From the NCBI GenBank assembly GCA_015487335.1, contig WFPZ01000005.1, forward strand, positions 1-10,439: 10,439 nucleotides of DNA. Reading direction: 5' to 3'. Both the position numbers and the translations under genes were made by a program. The notes below the pieces were generated by a model that was not told where the DNA came from, ran no database searches, and saw nothing but the letters and a program-made list of their open reading frames with translations. This document shows positions 1 through 6,164 of this stretch, piece by piece (position 1 is the first letter of the stretch; every line of letters begins with the position of its first letter). Source of the stretch: Paracoccaceae bacterium. GTDB taxonomy: Bacteria > Pseudomonadota > Alphaproteobacteria > Rhodobacterales > Rhodobacteraceae.

Positions 1-300
1 ATCACGGTGCGGGCCGGGCAGCTGGTGGACGGCGAGAACGTGGTGCAAAGGCCCGGCGGCTTCATCGACTATTTCCAGCTGCTCTTCGACCGCCACGAGA
101 TCATCTATGTGGAGGGGATCGCCGCCGAAAGCATGCTGGCCGACCCGCGCCTGACGCCACGGCTGCCGCGCGAGCTGCGCGACAGGCTGCGCCCCGCCCG
201 CCTGCAGGGCGCCCGCCGCAACGACCTGCCCGAAGAGGCCCTGCCCCGGGCCCAGGCCGCGGCCCTTCTGCGGCGCGCCTCCGAAGGCCAGGGGCGGTAG
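1..300 (+). CDS. Hint-domain protein, C-terminal fragment (5' end outside window)
   Basis: The reading frame is open from base 1 and ends at TAG 298-300, giving 99 visible residues, so the start lies outside the window. The first GTG in frame (base 7) sits inside a domain and is not taken as a start. Visible residues about 3-60 match the end of the Hint (hedgehog/intein-type, Hint_2-like) domain common in Rhodobacteraceae: a 'xVxAxxLVDGxNV' strand, then 'YFQLLFDRHEII', then 'EGxxAES'. The tail from about residue 60 is rich in Arg, Ala and Pro and has no recognisable fold. In this family the Hint module usually sits at the C-terminus of secreted or calcium-binding-repeat proteins and may act in autoprocessing. 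The catalytic N-terminal Cys/Ser block would be outside the window, so activity cannot be judged. Family call is from motif recall; confidence is good for the family and low for the role. Confidence 0.75.
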   Translation: MTVRAGQLVDGENVVQRPGGFIDYFQLLFDRHEIIYVEGIAAESMLADPRLTPRLPRELRDRLRPARLQGARRNDLPEEALPRAQAAALLRRASEGQGR

Positions 301-425
301 GCGCCGCCCCGCGGCAGGCCCCACCCGTTGCCCCCGCAACCGGCGATCGGCCCAAAGCCGGCCACCGGCCCCGGCGCTGGCCCGCCCTTGCCGAAAGCCG
401 GGCACAAACGACTGGCGCCACCGGC
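301..425. terminator. Convergent intergenic gap with two short GC hairpins (weak terminator candidates)
   Basis: This 125-bp gap separates the ends of two converging genes. It contains two perfect small stem-loops: 303-315 (GCCGC, loop CCC, GCGGC) and 357-369 (GCCGG, loop CCA, CCGGC). Neither is followed by a T-run on either strand. Short GC hairpins arise easily in DNA this rich in G+C, so a terminator role rests mainly on location. Confidence 0.25.
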
Positions 426-1067
426 CTACTGCGCGGCCAGGAAATCGCCCAGCACCAGGCCGCTGCCCGCGGCATGCACCACCTGCCCCTGCAGCACCCC
501 GGCCACGGCGCCCGCCTGAAGGCCCAGGAAATCGCCGTTGAGGGTGATGGCATAGTTCAGCGTCTCGCCCTCGCCGGTGAGCGCGCCGGTCAGATCGGCC
601 AGGAAGGTGTAGCCCACGGAGGTGTCCGCCTGCCTGTCGATCACCCCGTTGGCGATGGTCAGGGTGCCGTCATAGGGCACCTCTCCCTGGCTGATGAAAC
701 CGCCCGCGCTGCCCGACAGGCTGTCGCTGGCGAAGGCCACATCCAGCACCAAGGCGCCGTCGAGCAGCACGTTGCCCGCCGCGGTTTCGCTGTCGAGGCG
801 CAGCACGCCATCGTAGCGGGCGCTGCCCGAAAGCGGCAGGGTTGCCGGATCCGTCACCGCCACCCCGCCCCAGGCGGCCTGGAGCGCGGCGATCTGCGCC
901 TCATAGGCGGCATAGCCGGCCGGCGGCGAGGTTTCCACCGCGCCCTCCTGCGCCGAATCGCTGCAGCCGGCCAGGAACACCGCCACCAGCAGCGGCAGCG
1001 GCCGCCACCGCAGAACATGCCCTATGAGCGCCATCATGCCCCGAGCATCCGGGAACATGCTGAACAT
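426..1067 (-). CDS. Small outer-membrane-type lipoprotein, TbpB-like beta-barrel
   Basis: A 213-residue protein. The chosen ATG (1067) has GGAAGGG about 8 nt upstream. Alternative in-frame ATGs are at 1058, 1037 and 1034; the last would give a more usual short signal peptide. Residues about 12-34 are a basic-then-hydrophobic signal sequence ending in the lipobox LAG|C, with the lipidated Cys at 35, the only Cys in the mature part. Residues 36-66 look like a linker and short helix. From about 80 on, the chain is Gly/Asp/Thr-rich alternating strands with two similar repeats beginning YDGVLRL (85) and YDGTLTI (132). It ends in a GDFLGLQAGAVAGVLQG stretch (178-194), which resembles the closing hairpin of the 8-strand barrels of TbpB-like surface lipoproteins. 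No partner gene (receptor or Slam translocator) is visible. It is divergent from prfC and convergent with the Hint gene. Being a lipoprotein is well supported; the barrel family is a motif-level inference. Confidence 0.8.
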   Translation of the reverse strand: MFSMFPDARGMMALIGHVLRWRPLPLLVAVFLAGCSDSAQEGAVETSPPAGYAAYEAQIAALQAAWGGVAVTDPATLPLSGSARYDGVLRLDSETAAGNVLLDGALVLDVAFASDSLSGSAGGFISQGEVPYDGTLTIANGVIDRQADTSVGYTFLADLTGALTGEGETLNYAITLNGDFLGLQAGAVAGVLQGQVVHAAGSGLVLGDFLAAQ

Positions 1068-1085
1068 CCGGTAAACCCTTCCAGA

Positions 1086-1114
1086 TTGCGCCCCGGTCGG
1101 CGCTGCCCTATATC
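1086..1114 (+). promoter_or_regulatory. Candidate prfC promoter (TTGCGC - 17 - TATATC)
   Basis: A -35-like TTGCGC (1086-1091) and a -10-like TATATC (1109-1114) are separated by exactly 17 bp. They lie in the 75-bp gap between divergent genes, just before prfC. Matches to the sigma-70 consensus are 3/6 and 4/6, with the TTG and TATA cores kept, which is typical of alphaproteobacterial promoters. A start about 7 nt after the -10 box would fall at about 1121, giving a very short leader. The reverse strand of the same element reads GATATAGGG and could be the -10 box of the lipoprotein gene. Confidence 0.4.
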
Positions 1115-1142
1115 CCCCGCCATGCTCCAGCGAAATGACAAC

Positions 1143-2729
1143 ATGCCTGACCTGCCCGCCGAGATCGCCCGCCGCAGGACCTTCGCCATCATCTCGCACC
1201 CCGATGCGGGCAAGACGACCCTGACCGAGAAGTTCCTGCTTTACGGCGGCGCGATCCAGATGGCCGGCCAGGTGCGCGCCAAGGGCGAGGCGCGGCGCAC
1301 GCGTAGCGACTTCATGAAGATGGAGCAGGACCGCGGCATCTCGGTTTCCGCCTCGGCCATGAGCTTCGATTTCCGCGAGTGGCGCTTCAACCTCGTGGAC
1401 ACCCCCGGCCACAGCGACTTCTCCGAGGACACCTACCGCACGCTCACCGCGGTGGATGCGGCGGTGATGGTGATCGACGGCGCCAAGGGGGTGGAGAGCC
1501 AGACCCGCAAGCTGTTCGAGGTCTGCCGGCTGCGCGACCTGCCGATCCTGACGTTCTGCAACAAGATGGACCGCGAGGCGCGCGACACATTCGAGATCAT
1601 CGACGAGATCCAGGAAAGCCTGGCCATCGACGTCACCCCGGCCAGCTGGCCGATCGGCTCCGGCGCCGAGTTCATCGGCTGCTACGACCTCATGCGCGAC
1701 CGGCTGGAGCTGATGGACCGGGCCGAGCGCAACGTGGTGGCCAAGAGCATCGAGATCAACGGCCTTGACGACCCGCGCCTGGCCGAGCACGTGCCCGCGC
1801 ATCTGCTGGAAACATTCCTCGAAGAGGTGGAGATGGCGCGCGAGCTTCTGCCCGCCTTCGACCGGCAGGCCTTCCTCGACGGCACCCTCACCCCGATCTG
1901 GTTCGGCTCGGCGATCAACTCCTTCGGGGTGCAGGAACTGATGCGCGGCATTGCCGAATTCGGCCCGCCGCCGCAGCCGCAGAAGGCCGAGCCGCGGCAG
2001 ATTTCCCCTGACGAGACAAAGGTTTCCGGCTTCGTCTTCAAGGTGCAGGCGAACATGGACCCCAAGCACCGCGACCGGGTGGCCTTTCTGCGCCTGGCCT
2101 CGGGGCACTTCCGGCGCGGCATGAAGCTGATGCATGTGCGCACGAAGAAACCGATGGCGGTCTCCAACCCGGTGATGTTCCTGGCCGCCGACCGCGAACT
2201 GACCGAAGAGGCCTGGGCCGGCGACATCATCGGCATCCCCAACCATGGGCAGCTGCGCATCGGCGATACGCTGACCGAGGGCGAGATGCTGCGGGTTACC
2301 GGCATCCCCTCCTTCGCGCCAGAGCTTCTGCAAGGCGTGCGCGCGGGCGATCCGATGAAGGCCAAGCACCTGGAAAAGGCGCTGATGCAGTTTGCCGAAG
2401 AAGGCGCGGCCAAGGTGTTCAAGCCGATGATCGGATCAGGATTCATCGTCGGCGTGGTTGGGGCGCTGCAGTTCGACGTGCTGGCCAGCCGGATCGAGCT
2501 GGAATACGGCCTGCCGGTGCGATTCGAGCCCTCGCAGTTCACCTCGGCACGCTGGATCACCGGCCCGAAGGATGTGGTGGATGCCTTCGTGAACGCCAAC
2601 AAGGGCCACGTCGGCTACGACAATGACGGCGATCTGGTCTATCTCACCCGGCTGCAATGGGACATCGACCGGATAGAACGCGACTATCCGGAGCTGACCC
2701 TCTCGGCAGTCAAGGAGATGCAGGTGTAG
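1143..2729 (+). CDS. prfC: Peptide chain release factor 3 (RF3), ribosome-dependent GTPase
   Basis: A 528-residue protein, the length of E. coli RF3 (529). RF3 is a cytoplasmic translational GTPase that removes RF1/RF2 from the ribosome after peptide release. The GTP-binding motifs are intact: P-loop SHPDAGKTT (18-26), switch I DRGISVS (63-69), DTPGH (86-90) and NKMD (140-143). 'SEDTYRTLTAVD' (94-105) and 'QANMDPKHRDRVAF' in the second domain are signature RF3 segments that separate it from EF-G and LepA. The C-terminal region (FAPELL, EEGAAKVF, VGALQFDV) also follows RF3 throughout. Two in-frame ATGs compete: 1143 (used here, matching usual family length) and 1122 (535 residues). Neither has a clear Shine-Dalgarno sequence. 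The long open frame further upstream is antisense to the lipoprotein gene and is not part of this protein. Transcribed alone, with its own promoter candidate. Confidence 0.97.
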   Translation: MPDLPAEIARRRTFAIISHPDAGKTTLTEKFLLYGGAIQMAGQVRAKGEARRTRSDFMKMEQDRGISVSASAMSFDFREWRFNLVDTPGHSDFSEDTYRTLTAVDAAVMVIDGAKGVESQTRKLFEVCRLRDLPILTFCNKMDREARDTFEIIDEIQESLAIDVTPASWPIGSGAEFIGCYDLMRDRLELMDRAERNVVAKSIEINGLDDPRLAEHVPAHLLETFLEEVEMARELLPAFDRQAFLDGTLTPIWFGSAINSFGVQELMRGIAEFGPPPQPQKAEPRQISPDETKVSGFVFKVQANMDPKHRDRVAFLRLASGHFRRGMKLMHVRTKKPMAVSNPVMFLAADRELTEEAWAGDIIGIPNHGQLRIGDTLTEGEMLRVTGIPSFAPELLQGVRAGDPMKAKHLEKALMQFAEEGAAKVFKPMIGSGFIVGVVGALQFDVLASRIELEYGLPVRFEPSQFTSARWITGPKDVVDAFVNANKGHVGYDNDGDLVYLTRLQWDIDRIERDYPELTLSAVKEMQV

Positions 2730-2809
2730 TTCAGGAAGGCAGGGCGTTTCCGGAATCGGGACAATCAGCCCCGCTGTGGCCGCATTGATACAACGCCGGC
2801 CATGCCACA

Positions 2810-2836
2810 TTGACCCCGCGCGAGATATTCTATAGG
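2810..2836 (+). promoter_or_regulatory. Candidate rhlE promoter (TTGACC - 15 - TATAGG)
   Basis: TTGACC (2810-2815) matches the -35 consensus at 5 of 6 positions. TATAGG (2831-2836) keeps the TATA core of a -10 box (4 of 6). The spacer is 15 bp, shorter than the ideal 17, which lowers confidence. A start about 7 nt downstream would leave a leader of roughly 90-95 nt before the rhlE ATG. Confidence 0.4.
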
Positions 2837-2864
2837 GACACCATATTGTGAGGCACTTGCAGGC

Positions 2865-2871
2865 AAGGAGG
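2865..2871 (+). promoter_or_regulatory. Orphan Shine-Dalgarno-like AAGGAGG in rhlE leader
   Basis: AAGGAGG is a near-perfect anti-16S complement, but it lies 65 nt upstream of the rhlE ATG. No ATG, GTG or TTG follows at normal spacing; only ATT (2874) and ATC (2883) do. Both are in a frame that runs open to TAA 2934-2936, immediately before the rhlE ATG. It could be a ribosome standby site, the start of a short leader peptide with a rare start codon, or chance. Confidence 0.3.
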
Positions 2872-2914
2872 CCATTCGGGCCATCGCCTCAAACGACGTT
2901 GCGGGCCATGAAGT

Positions 2915-2932
2915 GTCCGTAAGAACACGGAC
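2915..2932 (+). promoter_or_regulatory. Hairpin in the rhlE ribosome-binding region
   Basis: GTCCGT (2915-2920), loop AAGAAC, ACGGAC (2927-2932) form a perfect 6-bp stem ending 4 nt before the rhlE start codon at 2937. It covers the position where a Shine-Dalgarno sequence would be, and no clear one is present there. A fold at this spot suggests structure- or temperature-dependent translation, which fits a helicase gene. The regulatory role is inference. Confidence 0.35.
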
Positions 2933-2936
2933 TTAA

Positions 2937-4448
2937 ATGACTCAATTCTCTGATCTGAACCTGGACCCGAAGGTCCTCAAGGCCGTTGCCGAAGCAGGCT
3001 ACGAAACACCCACGCCGATCCAGGCCGGCGCCATTCCGCCGGCGCTGGAGGGGCGCGACGTGCTGGGCATCGCCCAGACCGGCACCGGCAAGACGGCAAG
3101 TTTCGTCCTGCCGATGATCACGCTGCTGGCCAAGGGCCGGGCGCGGGCGCGGATGCCGCGCTCGCTGGTGCTGTGCCCGACGCGCGAGCTTGCCGCCCAG
3201 GTGGCCGAAAACTTCGACGCCTACGCCAAATACATGAAGCTCACCAAGGCGCTGCTGATCGGCGGCGTTTCCTTCAAGGAACAGGACAAGCTGATCGACC
3301 GCGGCGTCGATGTGCTGATCGCCACGCCGGGCCGGCTGCTCGACCATTTCGAGCGCGGCAAGCTCCTGCTGACGGGCGTGCAGATCATGGTGGTGGACGA
3401 GGCCGACCGGATGCTCGACATGGGCTTCATACCCGATATCGAGCGCATCTTCAGCCTCACCCCCTTCACCCGCCAGACGCTGTTCTTCTCGGCCACCATG
3501 GCCCCCGAGATCGAGCGCATCACCAACACCTTCCTGTCGGCCCCGGCCCGCATCGAGGTGGCGCGCCAGGCCACGGCGGCGGAAAACATCGAACAGATGG
3601 TGGTGATGTTCCGCCCCTCGCGCAAGGACCGGGCCGCCAGCGAAAAGCGCCGCCTGCTGCGCGCCCTGATCGACGCCGAGGGCGAGAAGTGCACCAACGC
3701 GATCATCTTCTGCAACCGCAAGACGGATGTGGATATCGTCGCGAAATCGCTGAAGAAACACGGCTATGACGCGGCCCCGATCCATGGCGATCTGGACCAG
3801 TCGCAGCGCACCCGCACGCTGGAGGATTTCCGCGAAGGCAACTTGCGCTTCCTGGTGGCGTCCGATGTCGCCGCGCGCGGCCTCGACGTGCCCTCGGTCA
3901 GCCACGTGTTCAACTTCGACGTGCCCAGCCATGCGGAAGACTACGTGCACCGCATCGGCCGCACCGGGCGCGCCGGACGCGAGGGCAAGGCGATCATGAT
4001 CTGCGAGCCGCGCGACGAGAAGAACCTCGACGCCATCGAGCGGCTGATCGGCAAGGAAATTCCCCGCGGCGAGAACCCGCTTGCCGGCGAGGCCGAACCC
4101 CCCGAAGCACCGGCCGAGGCCCGGGAAGAGCGAAAGGAAGAAAAGCCCCGGCGCAGGCGCAGCCGCAGCGGGCGCGGCAGGCGCCGGGACGAAGCGAAGA
4201 CCGGCACCGTCGGAACCGCCGGGGAGGAAAAGCCCCGCAAGGCCGGGCCGGCCGAGGCAGAGCATCCCCCCGCCGCCGAAGCCGAACCGGCCGAGGCGCC
4301 GAAGGAAGACGAAAAGGACGCCAGGCCCGCGCGCGGCGGCCGCTCGGGCAAGGGGCGCAAGAGCAAGGGCGACGACAAGGTCGTCGGCATGGGCGATCAC
4401 CTGCCCGGCTTCATCGCCAAGAGCTTCGACGAGCGCCGCGCCGGCTGA
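2937..4448 (+). CDS. rhlE: DEAD-box ATP-dependent RNA helicase, RhlE type
   Basis: A 503-residue cytoplasmic RNA helicase that unwinds short RNA duplexes using ATP; RhlE-type enzymes act in ribosome assembly, RNA decay and cold adaptation. All core motifs are present: Q-motif (F4 to PTPIQ 25-29), Walker A AQTGTGKT (46-53), PTRELA (81-86), TPGR (130-133), DEAD (154-157), SAT (185-187), IIFCN (256-260), SDVAARGLD (309-317) and HRIGRTGR (338-345). The core ends near 380. Residues 383-480 are a disordered-looking tail rich in Glu, Ala, Pro, Lys and Arg, with an Arg-rich block at 405-417, probably for RNA binding. The last ~20 residues (VVGMGDHLPGF at 482-492) look ordered again. The first codons are unusually A/T-rich for this genome, which may help initiation without a strong Shine-Dalgarno. 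The N-terminus (TQFSDLNL) matches RhlE, supporting this ATG. The gene is monocistronic and convergent with rnj. Confidence 0.95.
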   Translation: MTQFSDLNLDPKVLKAVAEAGYETPTPIQAGAIPPALEGRDVLGIAQTGTGKTASFVLPMITLLAKGRARARMPRSLVLCPTRELAAQVAENFDAYAKYMKLTKALLIGGVSFKEQDKLIDRGVDVLIATPGRLLDHFERGKLLLTGVQIMVVDEADRMLDMGFIPDIERIFSLTPFTRQTLFFSATMAPEIERITNTFLSAPARIEVARQATAAENIEQMVVMFRPSRKDRAASEKRRLLRALIDAEGEKCTNAIIFCNRKTDVDIVAKSLKKHGYDAAPIHGDLDQSQRTRTLEDFREGNLRFLVASDVAARGLDVPSVSHVFNFDVPSHAEDYVHRIGRTGRAGREGKAIMICEPRDEKNLDAIERLIGKEIPRGENPLAGEAEPPEAPAEAREERKEEKPRRRRSRSGRGRRRDEAKTGTVGTAGEEKPRKAGPAEAEHPPAAEAEPAEAPKEDEKDARPARGGRSGKGRKSKGDDKVVGMGDHLPGFIAKSFDERRAG

Positions 4449-4469
4449 CCCTTCCGGGCAACCGGCCTT

Positions 4470-4491
4470 CGCGGCCCCCGCAGGGGCCGCG
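4470..4491. terminator. Bidirectional terminator-like hairpin between rhlE and rnj
   Basis: A perfect 9-bp stem, CGCGGCCCC (4470-4478) / GGGGCCGCG (4483-4491), has a 4-nt loop CGCA. It sits in the 51-bp gap between the convergent stops of rhlE (4448) and rnj (4500). There is no T-run on either side, so it is not a textbook intrinsic terminator. It may stop or stabilise both mRNA 3' ends, possibly with Rho. Confidence 0.55.
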
Positions 4492-4499
4492 CGCGCAGA

Positions 4500-6164
4500 T
4501 CAGCTCAGACGGCTGATCACCACCGTGACCTCGGGCTTCTTGCCCAGTTCTTCTTGGGACGTGCGCCGCACGATCTTGCGGATCTCCTCTTCCAGGCGCT
4601 CGTCGTCGGCCAGCGTCTTGCGCCCGGCCCGCATCAGGAATTGCGTCACGTCCCCTTCCAGCACCTCCGCCACGGGGCTGCGCGAGATACCCGTCTCCGC
4701 CAGCCCCATGATCTCGCACCAGGCCTCGCCGAGGGGCTCGTCGTCCTCGAGGATCAGGGTCACCAGAACATGCCCGTTCTGGGCCATGCGCAGCCGTTCG
4801 CGCACCACCCCGTCCAGCGCGCCGATCTGGACATGCCCGTCCACATAGGTGCGCCCGGTTTCCACATGCTCGACGATGCGCGGGGCCTTGCCCGTGAGCT
4901 CCACCATGGCGCCGTTGGGGGCGATGATGCCGGCAATGCCGCACTCTTCGCCCAGCGCCACATGGGCGCGCAGGTGGCGGTGCTCGCCATGCATCGGAAT
5001 CAGGAATTGCGGCGCGACGATGCGGTGGAACTCGGCCAGATCGGGGCGGTTGGCATGACCCGACACGTGATAGCGGCCGTCCTCGTCATCCACCACCTCG
5101 ACCCCCATCTCGGAAAACTGGTTGACGATGCGGGCCACCGAAACCTCGTTGCCGGGGATTGTCTTGGAGGAAAACAGGAACAGGTCGCCCTCCTGCATCG
5201 ACAGGCCCATGTACTTGCCGCGCGCCAGCGCCGCGGTGGCGGCGCGGTGCTCGCCCTGAGAGCCGGTGGACAGCAGCATCACCTTTTCGCGCGGCATCTG
5301 GGCGGCCTCTTCGGGGCTGATGACCTTGGGGAAATCGTGCAGGATGCCGGTTTCCACCGCGGCGGTGATCATCCGCCGCATGGCCCGGCCCAGAAGAACC
5401 ACCGAGCGCCCGGCCTTGTGCCCGGCCTCGGCCAGGGTGCGCACACGGGCGATGTTGGAGGCGAATGTGGTGGCCGCCACCATGCCGCTGGCGCCGGCCA
5501 CCAGCTTCTCTATCGCGGGGCGCACGCTTTTCTCGGAGCGGCCCGGGCGGGGTGAAAAGACGTTGGTGGAATCGCACACCAGGGCGCGCACGCCGGGGGC
5601 GACCACCTCGGCCCAGAGATCCGGGTCGAAGGGCTCGCCGACACCGGGGGTGCGGTCGAGCTTGAAGTCCCCGGAATGGACGATCCGCCCGGCCGGCGTT
5701 TCGATGACCAGGGCCGAGCTTTCGGGAATGGAATGCGAGACCGGCACGAAACCCACCTTGAAGGGCCCGGCCTCGACCATCTCGGGGAAGGCCGGGGCCG
5801 TCCTGATCTGCAACTCGTCGTGGCCGCGTTCCTCGAACTTCAGCCGCGCGATATGGGCGGTGAAGGCGCGCGCATGAACCGGCGCCTTGAGGCGCGGCCA
5901 CAGGTGCCCCACCGCGCCCACGTGATCTTCGTGCGCATGGGTGATGAAGATGCCCTCGAGCCGCTCGCGGCGTTCTTCGATCCACTCGATGTCGGGCAGG
6001 ATCAGATCCACCCCGGGGGTGTAGCCCATGTCGGGGAAGGTCACCCCCAGATCGACGATGATGAACCGCTCCCTGCCCTTCGGCCCGTAGCCGTAGACAT
6101 AGCAGTTCATGCCGATTTCCCCGGCGCCTCCCAGGGGAAGGTAGATCAGGCGGTTCTTGCTCAT
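4500..6164 (-). CDS. rnj: Ribonuclease J (metallo-beta-lactamase / beta-CASP RNase)
   Basis: A 554-residue cytoplasmic zinc-dependent RNase that degrades and matures mRNA and rRNA, with 5'-to-3' exonuclease and endonuclease activity in this family. Metal-binding motifs are intact: HAHEDH (76-81), His144 in PVSHSIPES, Asp166 in HSGDFK and His392 in PMHGEHRH. The beta-CASP insert lies between about 200 and 360, with STGSQGE (299-305) and SGHA (368-371). The C-terminal domain (about 450-554) is present, so the protein is full length for the family. The start is set by 'KNRLIYLPLGGAGEIG', the usual N-terminus. Its ATG overlaps the coaX stop by 4 nt (ATGA). The upstream sequence AGGAAAACGG is only a weak ribosome-binding site, so translation is probably coupled to coaX. 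Last gene of the nuo-birA-coaX-rnj unit, ending 9 nt before the terminator-like hairpin. Confidence 0.96.
   Translation of the reverse strand: MSKNRLIYLPLGGAGEIGMNCYVYGYGPKGRERFIIVDLGVTFPDMGYTPGVDLILPDIEWIEERRERLEGIFITHAHEDHVGAVGHLWPRLKAPVHARAFTAHIARLKFEERGHDELQIRTAPAFPEMVEAGPFKVGFVPVSHSIPESSALVIETPAGRIVHSGDFKLDRTPGVGEPFDPDLWAEVVAPGVRALVCDSTNVFSPRPGRSEKSVRPAIEKLVAGASGMVAATTFASNIARVRTLAEAGHKAGRSVVLLGRAMRRMITAAVETGILHDFPKVISPEEAAQMPREKVMLLSTGSQGEHRAATAALARGKYMGLSMQEGDLFLFSSKTIPGNEVSVARIVNQFSEMGVEVVDDEDGRYHVSGHANRPDLAEFHRIVAPQFLIPMHGEHRHLRAHVALGEECGIAGIIAPNGAMVELTGKAPRIVEHVETGRTYVDGHVQIGALDGVVRERLRMAQNGHVLVTLILEDDEPLGEAWCEIMGLAETGISRSPVAEVLEGDVTQFLMRAGRKTLADDERLEEEIRKIVRRTSQEELGKKPEVTVVISRLS

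Larger units (their letters stand above)
2730..2936 (+). other. prfC-rhlE intergenic region with long rhlE leader
   Basis: This 207-bp non-coding gap is lower in G+C than its flanks. After the prfC stop I see no convincing intrinsic terminator. A perfect 8-bp palindrome TTCCGGAA lies at 2748-2755. An inverted repeat TGTGGC (2775-2780) / GCCACA (2804-2809), with a 23-nt loop, ends next to the rhlE -35 candidate and could be a weak terminator or an operator. Downstream come the promoter candidate, an orphan AAGGAGG and a hairpin before the start codon, listed separately. I recognise no known riboswitch or T-box. Confidence 0.5.

Noticed and set aside
474..1142. Upstream extension of the prfC frame, giving a 751-residue protein
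   Set aside because: It is antisense to the lipoprotein gene, has no domain similarity, and RF3 family length fits a start at 1122 or 1143.
1068..2369. Upstream extension of the lipoprotein frame, antisense to prfC
   Set aside because: The lipobox signal sequence and the ribosome site at 1067 mark the real start; the extension has no recognisable domain and opposes intact RF3.
2730..2809. Possible intrinsic terminator after prfC
   Set aside because: The inverted repeats there are short or have long loops and no T-run follows; not strong enough to call a terminator.
2908..2922. Tiny frame ATG-AAG-TGT-CCG-TAA in the rhlE leader
   Set aside because: Only four codons with a poor ribosome site; too short to call without conservation data.
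2889..4400. A 503-codon open frame on the minus strand, almost exactly antisense to rhlE
   Set aside because: It mirrors the GC-biased codons of rhlE, is rich in His/Arg/Ala/Gly without any domain, and opposes a gene with all DEAD-box motifs. It is a typical shadow frame of high-GC DNA.
4554..5555. A 333-codon plus-strand open frame opposite rnj
   Set aside because: Shadow of rnj codons; no recognisable motif, and rnj is complete on the other strand.
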